From contig NZ_JBHMEZ010000003.1 in assembly GCF_042427615.1 (NCBI RefSeq), positions 310,001 to 374,000 on the forward strand: DNA of 64,000 nucleotides. The letters run 5' to 3'. Positions 1 through 8,873 of this stretch are shown one piece after another. Position numbers and translations under genes: made by a program. Each line of letters begins with the position of its first letter. The first letter of the stretch is position 1. The notes below the pieces were generated by a model that was not told where the DNA came from, did not search any database, and was given only the letters and a program-made list of their open reading frames with translations. The stretch comes from Formosa undariae (lineage in GTDB: Bacteria > Bacteroidota > Bacteroidia > Flavobacteriales > Flavobacteriaceae).

Positions 1-1
1 A

Positions 2-142
2 TTCGAGATTTTCAATGTATTTGACGCACAAAATTCGATTACAAATACTTGGGTACGCGATGTGTATAGCAAACGCCAATATGCCATTCCGAATTATTTA
101 ACTCCAAGAGTTTTTAACTTGAGAACGACTATGACGTTTTAA
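2..142 (+). CDS. TonB-dependent receptor, C-terminal end (partial)
   Basis: The window opens inside a gene; frame 2 is open from the first base to a TAA at 140-142, giving the last 46 residues. It reads FEIFNVFDAQN, then ends NYLTPRVFNLRTTMTF. A final strand of the form P-R-x-F-x-L-x-x-x-x-x-F ending on phenylalanine is the usual closing beta-strand of Bacteroidota TonB-dependent outer-membrane receptors, where the terminal aromatic residue is the BAM recognition signal. The substrate cannot be told from this fragment. A simpler outer-membrane barrel is the alternative. Confidence 0.75.
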   Translation, partial: FEIFNVFDAQNSITNTWVRDVYSKRQYAIPNYLTPRVFNLRTTMTF

Positions 143-365
143 TATTCAGTTAAATTGAATACATACTTTGTATATGTAATAAAATAGTTGGTGGCCGCTC
201 TTAATTTATAGTTATAAAATTAGAGAGTCATAAAAAAACGGCATCGATTCTAACATTTATCACTACTAGTGTGTCAATTTATTGTCATTAATTGAAAAAT
301 AGATTGTGAACCATTTATTGCATTCAAAAGTATGTTAAACACTTACTATTGTATGAAAACTTCCG

Positions 366-373
366 CATCTTTG
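366..373 (+). promoter_or_regulatory. Probable -7 element (CATCTTTG) of the HAD phosphatase gene
   Basis: CATCTTTG differs from the Bacteroidota -7 consensus TAnnTTTG at one base and lies 16 bases before the ATG at 390. No clear -33 TTTG is visible at the usual spacing, so this is a modest call. Confidence 0.35.
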
Positions 374-389
374 CCTTAAAATTAGCATC

Positions 390-1061
390 ATGAATTTTAA
401 AGACAAAGAACTTATCATATTCGATTTTGATGGGACTCTTATCAATAGTATTCCAGACCTTACATTAGCAGTTAATAAAATGTTGTCACATTACAAGGCA
501 ACTACTTTAACAGTAGCACAGGTTACTCCATTTATTGGAAATGGAGCAAAACCACTTGTTAAAAGAGCTTTGGAATGTGCTATGCCGGATAAAAATGTTT
601 CTGAAGACTTTTTAGAAGAGGCCTTTAAAATCTATTTTGAAGCGTATAAAGCAGTGACTTGTCAAGATACTTTTATGTATCCTGGTGTACATGACACTCT
701 AATCGATTTAAAGGAAAAAGGTTATAAAATGGCCATTTGCACGAATAAACCGTTTAGTTTTATTGAGCCCATTTTAGATAAATTAGAGATTAAACACTTC
801 TTTTTACTTTGGGTTGGAGAAGATTCATTGTCTAAGAAAAAACCAGACGCTACGCCTCTATTCCATTTGGCAGAAAAACTAGGTGCTACTATAGAGAAAT
901 CTGTGATGGTAGGCGATTCTAAAAACGATATCCTTGCTGCTCAAAATGCGGACATGCATAGTATTGGTGTGAGCTATGGTTATAATTATAACGAGAATAT
1001 AGCAGATTACAACCCAACGCAAGTTGTAGACCATTTTTCGGAACTTCAAAAGCTTTTTTAA
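390..1061 (+). CDS. gph: HAD-family hydrolase, phosphoglycolate phosphatase-like
   Basis: A 223-residue haloacid dehalogenase-type phosphatase. Motif I is FDFDGT at residues 11-16 (nucleophile Asp12, acid/base Asp14); an SKKKPD motif supplies the lysine, and VGDSKNDI near residue 175 is motif IV. The alpha-helical cap between motifs I and II is typical of phosphoglycolate and pyrophosphate phosphatases (Gph/PpaX). Length is normal. Its stop is one base before the next start at 1063, so the two genes are surely cotranscribed. The exact substrate is inferred from family resemblance; another small phosphometabolite is possible. Confidence 0.75.
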   Translation: MNFKDKELIIFDFDGTLINSIPDLTLAVNKMLSHYKATTLTVAQVTPFIGNGAKPLVKRALECAMPDKNVSEDFLEEAFKIYFEAYKAVTCQDTFMYPGVHDTLIDLKEKGYKMAICTNKPFSFIEPILDKLEIKHFFLLWVGEDSLSKKKPDATPLFHLAEKLGATIEKSVMVGDSKNDILAAQNADMHSIGVSYGYNYNENIADYNPTQVVDHFSELQKLF

Positions 1062-1062
1062 T

Positions 1063-2496
1063 ATGAGCGAAATTTACAATGTGGGTATCATAGGTGGTGG
1101 TGTTTCAGGAGTTGTGACAGCTTTACAATTGGCTGAAAATGGTATAGATTCCATTTTATTCGAACAAGAAAATAGCGTTGTAAACGGACCTCCTTTTTGT
1201 CATTTACATGCTGGAGGAAATCTATATCCAGATATTTCGGAAGCGCAATGTAAGATACTTATGAAACAATCTATAGAGATGGCGAAATTATTCCCACAAT
1301 CTATAGACGAAAGACCAACATTTATTAGTGTTCCTAAATCGGAAAAATACAGCTTAGATAATATAGAACACCGTCTCGAAATGTTGGTTGCATATTATAC
1401 CGAATTGATTGCAGAAGATCCATCTAATGCGATACTTGGAGCACCTAAAAATTACTATAAAATATACGCTAAGGAAGATTTAAAAGCCTTAGCCGATCAT
1501 CCAGCAATAGAACGTCCAAAATCTGCTGATGAATGGATGATTAATACCATTCATTTAATTGATTATAACAAATTAAAAACACCAGTAATTCTAGTTCAAG
1601 AATTTGGATGGAATTTATTTAGATTGGGAGCTCAGGCACAATTGGCATTATCTAAAACAGAAAAATGCACCCTAAAAACCAATACGAATGTCACATTTAT
1701 TAAAGATGTTAGTCAGAAAAACGTAGGATACAACTGGGAAATTCACACAGCAGATAAGCTATATAAAGTAAAATACTTGGTGAATTCTTGCGGATTTAAA
1801 ACAGGGACATTCGATGAATCTTTACATTTAAATTCAGAGCGCTTAATTGAATTTAAAGCCGCTTATGTATCGAAATGGGTGCCGATTCCAGGTTTAATTC
1901 CCGAACTTATTTTTCATGGAGAACGCGGGACTCCTCATGGAATGATTCAACTTACACCCTATTGCGATGATTATTATCAAATTCATGGTATGACTAACGA
2001 TATTACCTTATTTGAACACGGACTAGTACAATCAAAAGATAATATTTCACAACCCGAATTTAATGAAGGCATTACTCAGAAATTAAATTCTGGCTGGGAG
2101 ACTGATGAAATTAAAAGCAGAACAGAAAACGCTATTGATTCTGTTGTTAAGTTTATCCCTTCATTCCAATCTGCTCAAGTTGGTGGCCCTCCATTATTCG
2201 GAGCACAACAAATTCCTGGAAATGATCCAAGTTTAAGAGTTGGTGAAGTTAGTTTTCCGTGTAAATCTTATGCGAGAAGTGAAATTGTTAAAGCGTCTTC
2301 GGCCTTAACAGTAGCGAATCAGATTATAACTAAAATGCAAGAAGAGGAAATTATTCCTGCCATTCTAACAGCGTTAAATACAAATACAATATTAGATAGT
2401 ATTTTAAAAACAGATATTGATGTTTTGGCTAGCGAACTAGCTATTGAGCGTGGTTATCCTGAAGCGTTATCTAGGTTAGTTATTGATAAAGATTAA
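1063..2496 (+). CDS. FAD-dependent oxidoreductase (DAO-type)
   Basis: A 477-residue protein with an N-terminal Rossmann FAD motif GGGVSG at residues 11-16 and an acidic residue (Glu34) at the end of the second beta-strand, where it binds the ribose of FAD. The middle and C-terminus fit an amino-acid-oxidase-like (DAO) fold, with no iron-sulfur cysteines and no transmembrane helix, so it is probably a soluble flavoenzyme. It follows the HAD phosphatase by one base in the same operon and ends at a bidirectional terminator. I do not recognise a characterised orthologue and the substrate is unknown. Confidence 0.65.
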   Translation: MSEIYNVGIIGGGVSGVVTALQLAENGIDSILFEQENSVVNGPPFCHLHAGGNLYPDISEAQCKILMKQSIEMAKLFPQSIDERPTFISVPKSEKYSLDNIEHRLEMLVAYYTELIAEDPSNAILGAPKNYYKIYAKEDLKALADHPAIERPKSADEWMINTIHLIDYNKLKTPVILVQEFGWNLFRLGAQAQLALSKTEKCTLKTNTNVTFIKDVSQKNVGYNWEIHTADKLYKVKYLVNSCGFKTGTFDESLHLNSERLIEFKAAYVSKWVPIPGLIPELIFHGERGTPHGMIQLTPYCDDYYQIHGMTNDITLFEHGLVQSKDNISQPEFNEGITQKLNSGWETDEIKSRTENAIDSVVKFIPSFQSAQVGGPPLFGAQQIPGNDPSLRVGEVSFPCKSYARSEIVKASSALTVANQIITKMQEEEIIPAILTALNTNTILDSILKTDIDVLASELAIERGYPEALSRLVIDKD

Positions 2497-2559
2497 TACC
2501 CCTATATTATTTTGATGAATCTAATTCATATTGAAATCTACTAAATTCAAATAAAAAAG

Positions 2560-2614
2560 TCTAGAAGTAACAACCACTTGTCCACTTGTCATTATAGAGG
2601 TTGTTACTTTTAGA
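2560..2614. terminator. Bidirectional intrinsic terminator
   Basis: An inverted repeat of about 16 bp pairs TCTAGAAGTAACAACC with its near-perfect complement ending at 2614, with a loop of about 21 bases and an A-run before the left arm. It sits between two converging genes and can serve both. Confidence 0.6.
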
Positions 2615-2619
2615 ACATA

Positions 2620-3462
2620 TTATATCATATTTACTTTCAGCTTCAATTCTGATTTTGCATACCCAATATCTTTTACATATATATTAGTAGTATCATCGTA
2701 AACAATATAACCTAAATTTTCATTAAAATTCAGGTTAAATAACGCTGTAGACGAGTATGCTCCAGGGATTGTAGCATTTGAAATAAAGACATTTACCTGC
2801 CCCTCTTCATTCGGTTTTATAATATCAGACTCTGTTGTTAGTGTAGTACTAAAAACATTATTTATCCCTGTTTTTGGAGTAATAACATCGACATATTCTG
2901 TAGTTCTAAACGTAAGTCTAATCGGATAATTCCCAACATTAGTCCATGTATCTATGTTTAAACCATTATAATTGGTATTCACTGGAGCATCTGAAATTGT
3001 AATTTCAGGATTGTTAAACATAACCGGATGATCTGTATCTACAATTACTCTATACACTTTCGATTCTGATTCGTCCGAATTTGAGATCTTAAAATCTACA
3101 ATATTTGGGTAACTAAAATCAATATTATCTACTGCACTCTCTGAGTAGGTAATAAACTCTTCATTATTTATTCTATACGAAATACTTGTCCCCTCAAATT
3201 CAACTATCGGATTAATATTAGCATAATCTACAGGCGCTGGAAAAAGACACACAACCAAAGAATCTACAGAAAAGACATCTGACTTTAAAACAGAAAATGT
3301 ATGGTCTTTCGATAGCATATCAAAACTTGTAATGGCTATCTTTTCTGCCATAGCTTCTTCAACGTCAGTATCCGTATTAGAATCATCAGAACTGCAGCCT
3401 AAGCATAGAACAAAAGTGCATACTATAAAATGAATAGGTGAAAATTTCTCTAAGTATCTCAT
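2620..3462 (-). CDS. Surface lipoprotein, DUF5018-like domain
   Basis: I take the start at 3462 (MRYLEKF) because it puts the lipobox LCLGC right after a short hydrophobic segment; an upstream ATG at 3477 adds only five residues. After the lipidated Cys comes an acidic Ser/Asp linker and then a beta-rich region of the type seen in Bacteroidota lipoproteins that fold a small Ig-like domain (K-V-Y-R-V-x-V around residue 140). No catalytic motif is visible. It is probably an outer-membrane-anchored protein of unknown ligand, monocistronic, facing the FAD oxidoreductase across a shared terminator. Confidence 0.55.
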   Translation of the reverse strand: MRYLEKFSPIHFIVCTFVLCLGCSSDDSNTDTDVEEAMAEKIAITSFDMLSKDHTFSVLKSDVFSVDSLVVCLFPAPVDYANINPIVEFEGTSISYRINNEEFITYSESAVDNIDFSYPNIVDFKISNSDESESKVYRVIVDTDHPVMFNNPEITISDAPVNTNYNGLNIDTWTNVGNYPIRLTFRTTEYVDVITPKTGINNVFSTTLTTESDIIKPNEEGQVNVFISNATIPGAYSSTALFNLNFNENLGYIVYDDTTNIYVKDIGYAKSELKLKVNMI

Positions 3463-3584
3463 ATGGCAAACATACATTAAAGATTAAATATGTCAGAATA
3501 ATACTATTACAATTGCCTAAAATTTGAATGCATACATTACCTAGATATTAGTGTTATATTTAACCCCATTTTACACTTAGATAT

Positions 3585-4262
3585 ATGACTAAAAATCTCA
3601 CTAATAAAAAAAGGACTAAAACACCTTGGCCAACAAAAGCTGCTATGGAACAGGTGTACACCATGAAACTTTGGGGAGATAATCACACTAAATTCTATTC
3701 TGGAGAAGGCTCTCATCTCCCTGATTTTGTTAATCCATATATACAGGTTGTCACTACTTTTTTAAAACATCACGAAAACGCTTTACATGTATGTGATTTA
3801 GGTTGTGGTGATTTTAATATTGGTAAACAATTAGTAAAATATACGAGTAGTTATATTGGTATAGACATTGTATCGGATCTTATTATTCATAATAAAGAAA
3901 CATTTAAAGCCGATAATTTAAAATTTGCATGCTTAGATCTTGCTGTAGATGAGCTTCCAAGTGGAGACTGTGCTATTTTAAGACAAGTGCTTCAACATCT
4001 ATCGAATTCAGAAATTCAAAATATCTTAAATAAGTTAACTGCTTTTAGATATGTGATACTCACTGAGCATCTTCCTTCAACTGATTTTGTACCGAACAAA
4101 GATATTATTTCAGGACAAGGTATTCGATTGAAAAATGGAAGTGGTGTAAATATTTTAGAGCCTCCATTTAATTTTAAGGTCCAAGAAGTCACTCAACTGT
4201 CGTCTATGCCGTTAAAAGATGGTAAAAGTACTATTGTTACGACTTGTTATACCCTTTTTTAG
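3585..4262 (+). CDS. Class I SAM-dependent methyltransferase
   Basis: A 225-residue protein with the SAM-binding motif I DLGCGDF at residues 71-77 and the acidic ribose-binding residue in YIGIDIV about 20 residues later. The N-terminal 50 residues are basic (TNKKRTKTP). There is no RNA-binding appendage and no membrane segment. Substrate not recognised. Monocistronic, converging on the SLC13 transporter. Confidence 0.65.
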   Translation: MTKNLTNKKRTKTPWPTKAAMEQVYTMKLWGDNHTKFYSGEGSHLPDFVNPYIQVVTTFLKHHENALHVCDLGCGDFNIGKQLVKYTSSYIGIDIVSDLIIHNKETFKADNLKFACLDLAVDELPSGDCAILRQVLQHLSNSEIQNILNKLTAFRYVILTEHLPSTDFVPNKDIISGQGIRLKNGSGVNILEPPFNFKVQEVTQLSSMPLKDGKSTIVTTCYTLF

Positions 4263-4317
4263 AAATTTGCAATTTAAGTTATGAAGCATAACGTTAACAC
4301 AAAACACTAGAGACACC

Positions 4318-6138
4318 CTACATCTTAGCCGAAAACAAGAACGTTGCCAATACCCATAAAATAGCAGACAATATACCTCCAATAATAGCAAAATGGCGGA
4401 AGGAATAAATACCGAGTCCATAAATAATGGTATTTGTTTGATAGCCCATAGGTGTGAAAAAGCTAAAGTTGGCCGCGAACAATACGGACAGTATAAAAAA
4501 TTTAGGGTCTAAATTTAAACCTGCAGCAACAGAAAGCGCAATGGGTGTCATTATAATTGCTGTTGCATTATTAGAAATAACACCGCTAAAAAGCATAGTA
4601 ATTCCAAATAGAGATGCGATAACCAACATAGGACTTTGGCCTTGAAGCATACCAATTAAATTTTCTGATAACCAGGCCTCTGCCCCTGTGTTTTTCATGG
4701 CAATACCAATAGGAATCAATCCTGCTAATAAGAAAATAACTTCCCAATTAACGTCCTTATAAACCGTATTCAATTTTAGACAATTAAATACAAGTAAAAG
4801 AAAAACTCCAATAATTGTACTTTTTACAATAGGAAACAGTCCACTCGCCGCCAATGCGATAGTAATTAATAAAATGGCTAGCGATATATACTTTTTTCGG
4901 GTATTAGGAAATGTACTGCTCGATAGTTGTTGCATTACTACAACATGCTCTATGCTTTCCAATTTATCTACTTCATCTTCGTCTATTTGAATCAGCAATC
5001 TATCGCTTACTTTCAGCCTGATTTTATCTTCACGTTTTCTAATAAGGCGTTCTTTGGTATTCCGTATATTAATACGCTTTTTAATGGCCAGCGGAATAGC
5101 ATCCATAATCATAGCGGGCTTTATATCTCCTAAACGCAAACCCAATAAATCAGAATTTGGGAGTATTAAAAGCTCTACAATGTGCGTGTCTTTCTTTGTG
5201 GTCGGCTTTTCTTCTTCCGGCTTATCTTCAACTTCATTTGTATCCGTTTCAGTTTCATTAAATAAAGTAATTCCTTCCGTTTCCTTTGCCTTCAAAAGGT
5301 TTTCCATACTAGCATTTACGAGCAAGGTATCTCCCTCTTTTAGCGTAATGTATTTTCCTGGTGCATTTGTAGTGATGCCACCACGCGTCATTTTAAGTAA
5401 TTCCACGTTTGGATTGGTAAACAAGAATGTTTCGCCTATAGTCTTACCAATTAAGGTCGATTCTTTATTAATACATAGTTTTGTAATAAAATCCTGAAGT
5501 TCCTTTTGGAAATCTTTGGTCTTTTTAGAATCGTAAGGTAGTAAGAACGACAAAGCCGTAACGACCACCACACCAACTCCAAGGAAAATAAGTCCGTAAT
5601 TAGTAAACTCGAAAAACGATAATTTAGGTACGCCACTTTGTTCGGCAATAGCATTTACGATCAGGTTGGTAGACGTTCCCATTAAAGTACAACTACCTCC
5701 CAAAATACCAGCAAAAGAAATGGGCAATAGAAGTTTGGATTGCGATATACCATAGCGTTGATGCAATTCGTTGGTGAGTTTTACAAAAACAATAACAACT
5801 GCCGTCGTACTAATAAAAGCAGATATACCCGCTACAATAAACATGATTACAGGAATAAGAAGCAGTAATGGTAGACCTTTGAGCTTCGTCATGGATTCTG
5901 ACAACATATTAATCACCCCATTTTGCTCCATGGCTGTAGCAATAATCATGAGCATAAGAATGGTAATTGTAGCTGTATTACTAAATCCTGTAAGCGCTTC
6001 TTCTGGCGATAGAAAATCAGCTAATAATAGCGAGGCAAGAACGAAAATGGAAATTTTATCGATAGAGAAAAGTTCGAGCGCAAAGAAAATAAGGCTCAAT
6101 CCCAAAATAACAAATATGATAACAATTTCGATGGTCAT
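4318..6138 (-). CDS. SLC13-family transporter with two RCK_C (TrkA_C) domains
   Basis: A 606-residue inner-membrane protein of the ArsB/NhaD/SLC13 permease superfamily. About five or six transmembrane segments come first, including the SNTATITILM and ISTTAVVIV repeats typical of the family. A cytoplasmic block of about 200 residues (roughly 205-405) contains two RCK_C-like domains, recognisable by G-x-T-I-G-E and L-G-L-R-L-G-D-I. A second hydrophobic half follows with the matching SNNATAIIM motif. Proteins of this layout carry sulfate, dicarboxylates or other anions, probably with sodium. The specific anion cannot be read from sequence. Monocistronic; the ATG at 6138 fits the first helix. Confidence 0.75.
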   Translation of the reverse strand: MTIEIVIIFVILGLSLIFFALELFSIDKISIFVLASLLLADFLSPEEALTGFSNTATITILMLMIIATAMEQNGVINMLSESMTKLKGLPLLLLIPVIMFIVAGISAFISTTAVVIVFVKLTNELHQRYGISQSKLLLPISFAGILGGSCTLMGTSTNLIVNAIAEQSGVPKLSFFEFTNYGLIFLGVGVVVVTALSFLLPYDSKKTKDFQKELQDFITKLCINKESTLIGKTIGETFLFTNPNVELLKMTRGGITTNAPGKYITLKEGDTLLVNASMENLLKAKETEGITLFNETETDTNEVEDKPEEEKPTTKKDTHIVELLILPNSDLLGLRLGDIKPAMIMDAIPLAIKKRINIRNTKERLIRKREDKIRLKVSDRLLIQIDEDEVDKLESIEHVVVMQQLSSSTFPNTRKKYISLAILLITIALAASGLFPIVKSTIIGVFLLLVFNCLKLNTVYKDVNWEVIFLLAGLIPIGIAMKNTGAEAWLSENLIGMLQGQSPMLVIASLFGITMLFSGVISNNATAIIMTPIALSVAAGLNLDPKFFILSVLFAANFSFFTPMGYQTNTIIYGLGIYSFRHFAIIGGILSAILWVLATFLFSAKM

Positions 6139-6678
6139 TAGCGCAATGGTATTTAATTTTAAAAACTCAGTTCAAAAATTTCTATTAAGCATTTTACTCA
6201 GCCTTTTCTTCAATCATGTATTCAAAATTACATTGTCGTAACTACTTTTCGATTTCGGCTATACTATTCTTGCCTCCTAGATCTAATATAGGAGCACACA
6301 GACTATATACACCACATGGTTATGACAAGCAACTCAAAATTGTTTCACCTTTATGACATCTTCTAAAATAGAAGCAAGCAAAATTTTCACGTGCTTTGTC
6401 ACAATCTAAATTAGGTAAAAATTAGATACCCAAATTCGTTTTTATTAACTCAAAAGAAAATTGATATGGGCATTACTTCTCCCATTTATTTAAAATACCG
6501 AAGGATTATATGGCATTTAGAATTCTTAAATTGACCTTTTGAAGACATAAAAAATCTTGAATTTTAAAAGGCATACCGCACATAAGACTATTACTACTTT
6601 TACAATGATAGAGGTAACTTTAGTGCCCCTGTTTAATAGGTATATTCCAGCGTAATGAATATTATAAAATCTAAAGCA
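6139..6678. other. Intergenic stretch, no gene seen
   Basis: 540 bases between two minus-strand genes. All frames are closed by frequent stops; I see no tRNA, no strong terminator and no convincing repeat. Bases close to 6139 should hold the promoter of the SLC13 gene. Confidence 0.5.
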
Positions 6679-7422
6679 TTAAGCCCCCACACTTTTACGT
6701 GTATACTTCCTTCTTGTTTTAATTATTTTATATCTAAAATCATCAAAAAACAAACTTGCTAATAATATTAGAGTAGCAAAAATTAAAGTATTTAAAGCGA
6801 AATGTAATTGAGAATACAAGAAGCCTCCAATGAATCCACCTGCAAAAAAGAAAAGAATAATATAAATCCGTAATTTAATTTGTGATTTTAATTTCTCGCG
6901 ATTATGGTGTGATTTCGGAAAAAATAATTGAGAGATATCTATTCCTAAATCTGTAAAAAGTCCTGTTAAGTGTGTTGTTCTAACCACCGCATTGGAAATT
7001 TTTGTTACAAAAGAATTCTGAACTCCCATAGAAAATAGTAGAAGACATACAATTAAATCCGGATATTTTAGTTCAATGAAATTGCTTAATACTCCAATAG
7101 AAGTTAACACCAAACATTCTATAAGCGTGGGTAAAACAAAAACATTAAGTTGCCTACTTTCTTTAAATTTCTCGATTAGAAAACTCGAAAGAAAAGAACC
7201 AAACAAGAACGAGAAAATATAAAGGAAGTAAATGGTACCAATCCAGAACTCTAAATTCGCAACATCATAAATAAATAGCGCAAAGTGACCGGTTACATTA
7301 GTGGTAAGTTGTTTAAATGCGAGAAATCCAGAAACGTTTACAATTCCTGCTACAAAAGATAAGATTGTAGCGATACGTAAATTATGCTTTGTAGTTCGAC
7401 TTTTCCCTTGATGTCTAAACAT
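6679..7422 (-). CDS. YoaK-type membrane protein (DUF1275)
   Basis: A 247-residue polytopic membrane protein with about six hydrophobic segments. The pattern F-V-A-G-I-V-N-V-S-G-F near residue 27, N-V-T-G-H-F near residue 42, and G-V-Q-N-S-F with T-H-L-T-G-L-F-T-D in the middle are characteristic of the DUF1275/YoaK family. No member has an established transport substrate, so none is proposed. The C-terminus is strongly basic (KTRRKYTRK). Monocistronic, upstream of and co-directional with nothing closer than about 500 bases. Confidence 0.75.
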   Translation of the reverse strand: MFRHQGKSRTTKHNLRIATILSFVAGIVNVSGFLAFKQLTTNVTGHFALFIYDVANLEFWIGTIYFLYIFSFLFGSFLSSFLIEKFKESRQLNVFVLPTLIECLVLTSIGVLSNFIELKYPDLIVCLLLFSMGVQNSFVTKISNAVVRTTHLTGLFTDLGIDISQLFFPKSHHNREKLKSQIKLRIYIILFFFAGGFIGGFLYSQLHFALNTLIFATLILLASLFFDDFRYKIIKTRRKYTRKSVGA

Positions 7423-7525
7423 ATGTCTTGTTACTTTTTTATTGAAATTTGGAGTAACAGTTTTAATAGGTTAGTCCATATTATCTGAATATAAACTTCT
7501 TTTACCCAACGAAGAAGTGATTCGA

Positions 7526-7570
7526 GTAAAATCAAAAAAAAATCTCTAGAAGAGATTTTTTTGATTTTAT
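7526..7570 (-). terminator. Intrinsic terminator after mgsA
   Basis: AATCTCT-AGA-AGAGATT at 7541-7557 forms a short stem, extended outward by A-tracts on the left and T-tracts on the right and further by TAAAATC/GATTTTA. On the minus strand it begins at the mgsA stop codon and ends in a run of T. Confidence 0.7.
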
Positions 7571-7929
7571 AATGCTTTGATTAACAACTCTGCAGTTGCT
7601 GGGTTAGTTGCTAATGGCACATCGTGCACATCGCAAATTCTCATAAGCATAAAAATATCTGGTTCGTGAGGATGTTTTTCTAGAGGATCTCTAAAAAACA
7701 AAACCATATGGCATAAACCTTCTGCTACTCGAGCTGCGATTTGAGCATCTCCACCTAAAGGTCCTGATAAAAATGGTATAACCTTAAAACCTGCCTTTTC
7801 TACTTTAGTCCCAGTAGTTCCAGTAGAAATTAATGAAATTTTCTTCTGATCTAAGATGTCTCTGTGTTCATTTAAAAACTGAACCATTTCAGCTTTTTTA
7901 CCATCGTGAGCGATTATTGCTATTTCCAT
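7567..7929 (-). CDS. mgsA: Methylglyoxal synthase
   Basis: A 120-residue cytosolic enzyme converting dihydroxyacetone phosphate to methylglyoxal and phosphate, a bypass that relieves sugar-phosphate stress. The active-site residues known from the E. coli enzyme are all present: His8 in IAHDG, Asp61 in GPLGGDAQ, His88 and Asp91 in HPHEPDI, plus the STGTTG phosphate loop at 35-40. It is shorter than the 152-residue E. coli protein but complete. Its ATG overlaps the stop of the upstream kinase gene by one base (TAATG), so translation is likely coupled. Lying behind pfkA and gap, it fits a glycolytic overflow role. Confidence 0.92.
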   Translation of the reverse strand: MEIAIIAHDGKKAEMVQFLNEHRDILDQKKISLISTGTTGTKVEKAGFKVIPFLSGPLGGDAQIAARVAEGLCHMVLFFRDPLEKHPHEPDIFMLMRICDVHDVPLATNPATAELLIKAL

Positions 7930-8792
7930 TATTCTATATCTTGAGTATGAAATTTCGCTAAACCTTCAATTGGACGTCTGGCAAAATTACCAACAGTAAA
8001 ATTCATTTCTTTTGCAACTTCTAATATTTCAGCTTTAGCAAAATAAGCTATTGAACCTGCAAAATGAACTGGTACTGTTTTAATTTCTTCCTTAAATTGT
8101 AAAATTTGATTTTTCGCAAACAATCTAATTCCATCTTTAATTAAGTTCTGAATATAATCTGAATCTTTATTTAAAAACATAAATTCAGCAAATGATGCTA
8201 AAAACGCATTCGGATTCGGTTGCTTGTAAATGTTATACTTAATATAATCTGCTTCCAAATTATATTTATCAGCCATTGCCACACGAATTGTTTCAGGCAT
8301 ATTATTAAAGTAGTAATCGCGGATTAATTGTTTTCCGTAATAATTCCCACTAGCATCGTCCATTAAACTCCATCCTAGAGACTTAACACGCTGATGTATT
8401 TTTGTACCATCAAAATAGCTACAGTTAGAACCTGTTCCTAAAATACAAACCACAGCGGCTTCTGTTGGTGTATTTATTGTAGAATAAACAGCAGCCATAG
8501 TATCTTCATCGACAGTAACTTCTGCATTTTCAAAAAAGCCTTCTAAAACATCTTTTAATTGCTGTTTAGGTTTATCTGTTCCACAACCTGCACCGTAGAA
8601 AAACACGTGAGTTACGTCCTTTTTGTACTCGGTTAAAACTTCACTTTTTTTTATAATTTTCTTTAATTTCTTTTCAGAAAGAATAGCAGGGTTTAATCCG
8701 TTAGTTCTTACTTTTTCGAGAAGTTGTTTCCCATTTTTATCTACTGCAATCCAATCGGATTTTGTAGAACCGCTATCAACAATTAAAATCAT
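7929..8792 (-). CDS. BadF/BadG-type sugar kinase, N-acetylglucosamine kinase-like
   Basis: An ASKHA-fold kinase beginning MILIVDSGSTKSDW, whose D-S-G-S-T-K is the phosphate-1 motif. ILGTGSNC near residue 117 is phosphate-2 and an adenosine motif lies near AGSIAY. I choose the ATG at 8792: an upstream in-frame ATG at 8840 would begin inside the terminator hairpin and add 16 residues (MCIKHSTLW...) that precede the normal family start. Relatives phosphorylate GlcNAc or glucosamine with ATP. It is followed directly by mgsA and lies behind the gap terminator, so it is probably expressed by read-through or from its own weak promoter. Confidence 0.75.
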   Translation of the reverse strand: MILIVDSGSTKSDWIAVDKNGKQLLEKVRTNGLNPAILSEKKLKKIIKKSEVLTEYKKDVTHVFFYGAGCGTDKPKQQLKDVLEGFFENAEVTVDEDTMAAVYSTINTPTEAAVVCILGTGSNCSYFDGTKIHQRVKSLGWSLMDDASGNYYGKQLIRDYYFNNMPETIRVAMADKYNLEADYIKYNIYKQPNPNAFLASFAEFMFLNKDSDYIQNLIKDGIRLFAKNQILQFKEEIKTVPVHFAGSIAYFAKAEILEVAKEMNFTVGNFARRPIEGLAKFHTQDIE

Positions 8793-8802
8793 AAGGCTAG
8801 GT

Positions 8803-8855
8803 ATAAAAAAACCCCACAGAGTACTGTGCTTTATACACAATAACTCTGTGGAGTT
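8803..8855 (-). terminator. Intrinsic terminator between gap and the kinase gene
   Basis: On the minus strand CCACAGAGT pairs with ACTCTGTGG; an inner TGTG/CACA pair tightens the loop, and GGTTTTTTT follows. This is a textbook Rho-independent terminator placed right after the gap stop codon. Confidence 0.85.
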
Positions 8856-8873
8856 ATTATTAATTAATATAAA

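Noticed and set aside
4212..6241. Several open frames on either strand antisense to or offset from the SLC13 gene
   Set aside because: They only mirror the coding frame of the transporter; their translations show no family pattern and the transporter itself is continuous.
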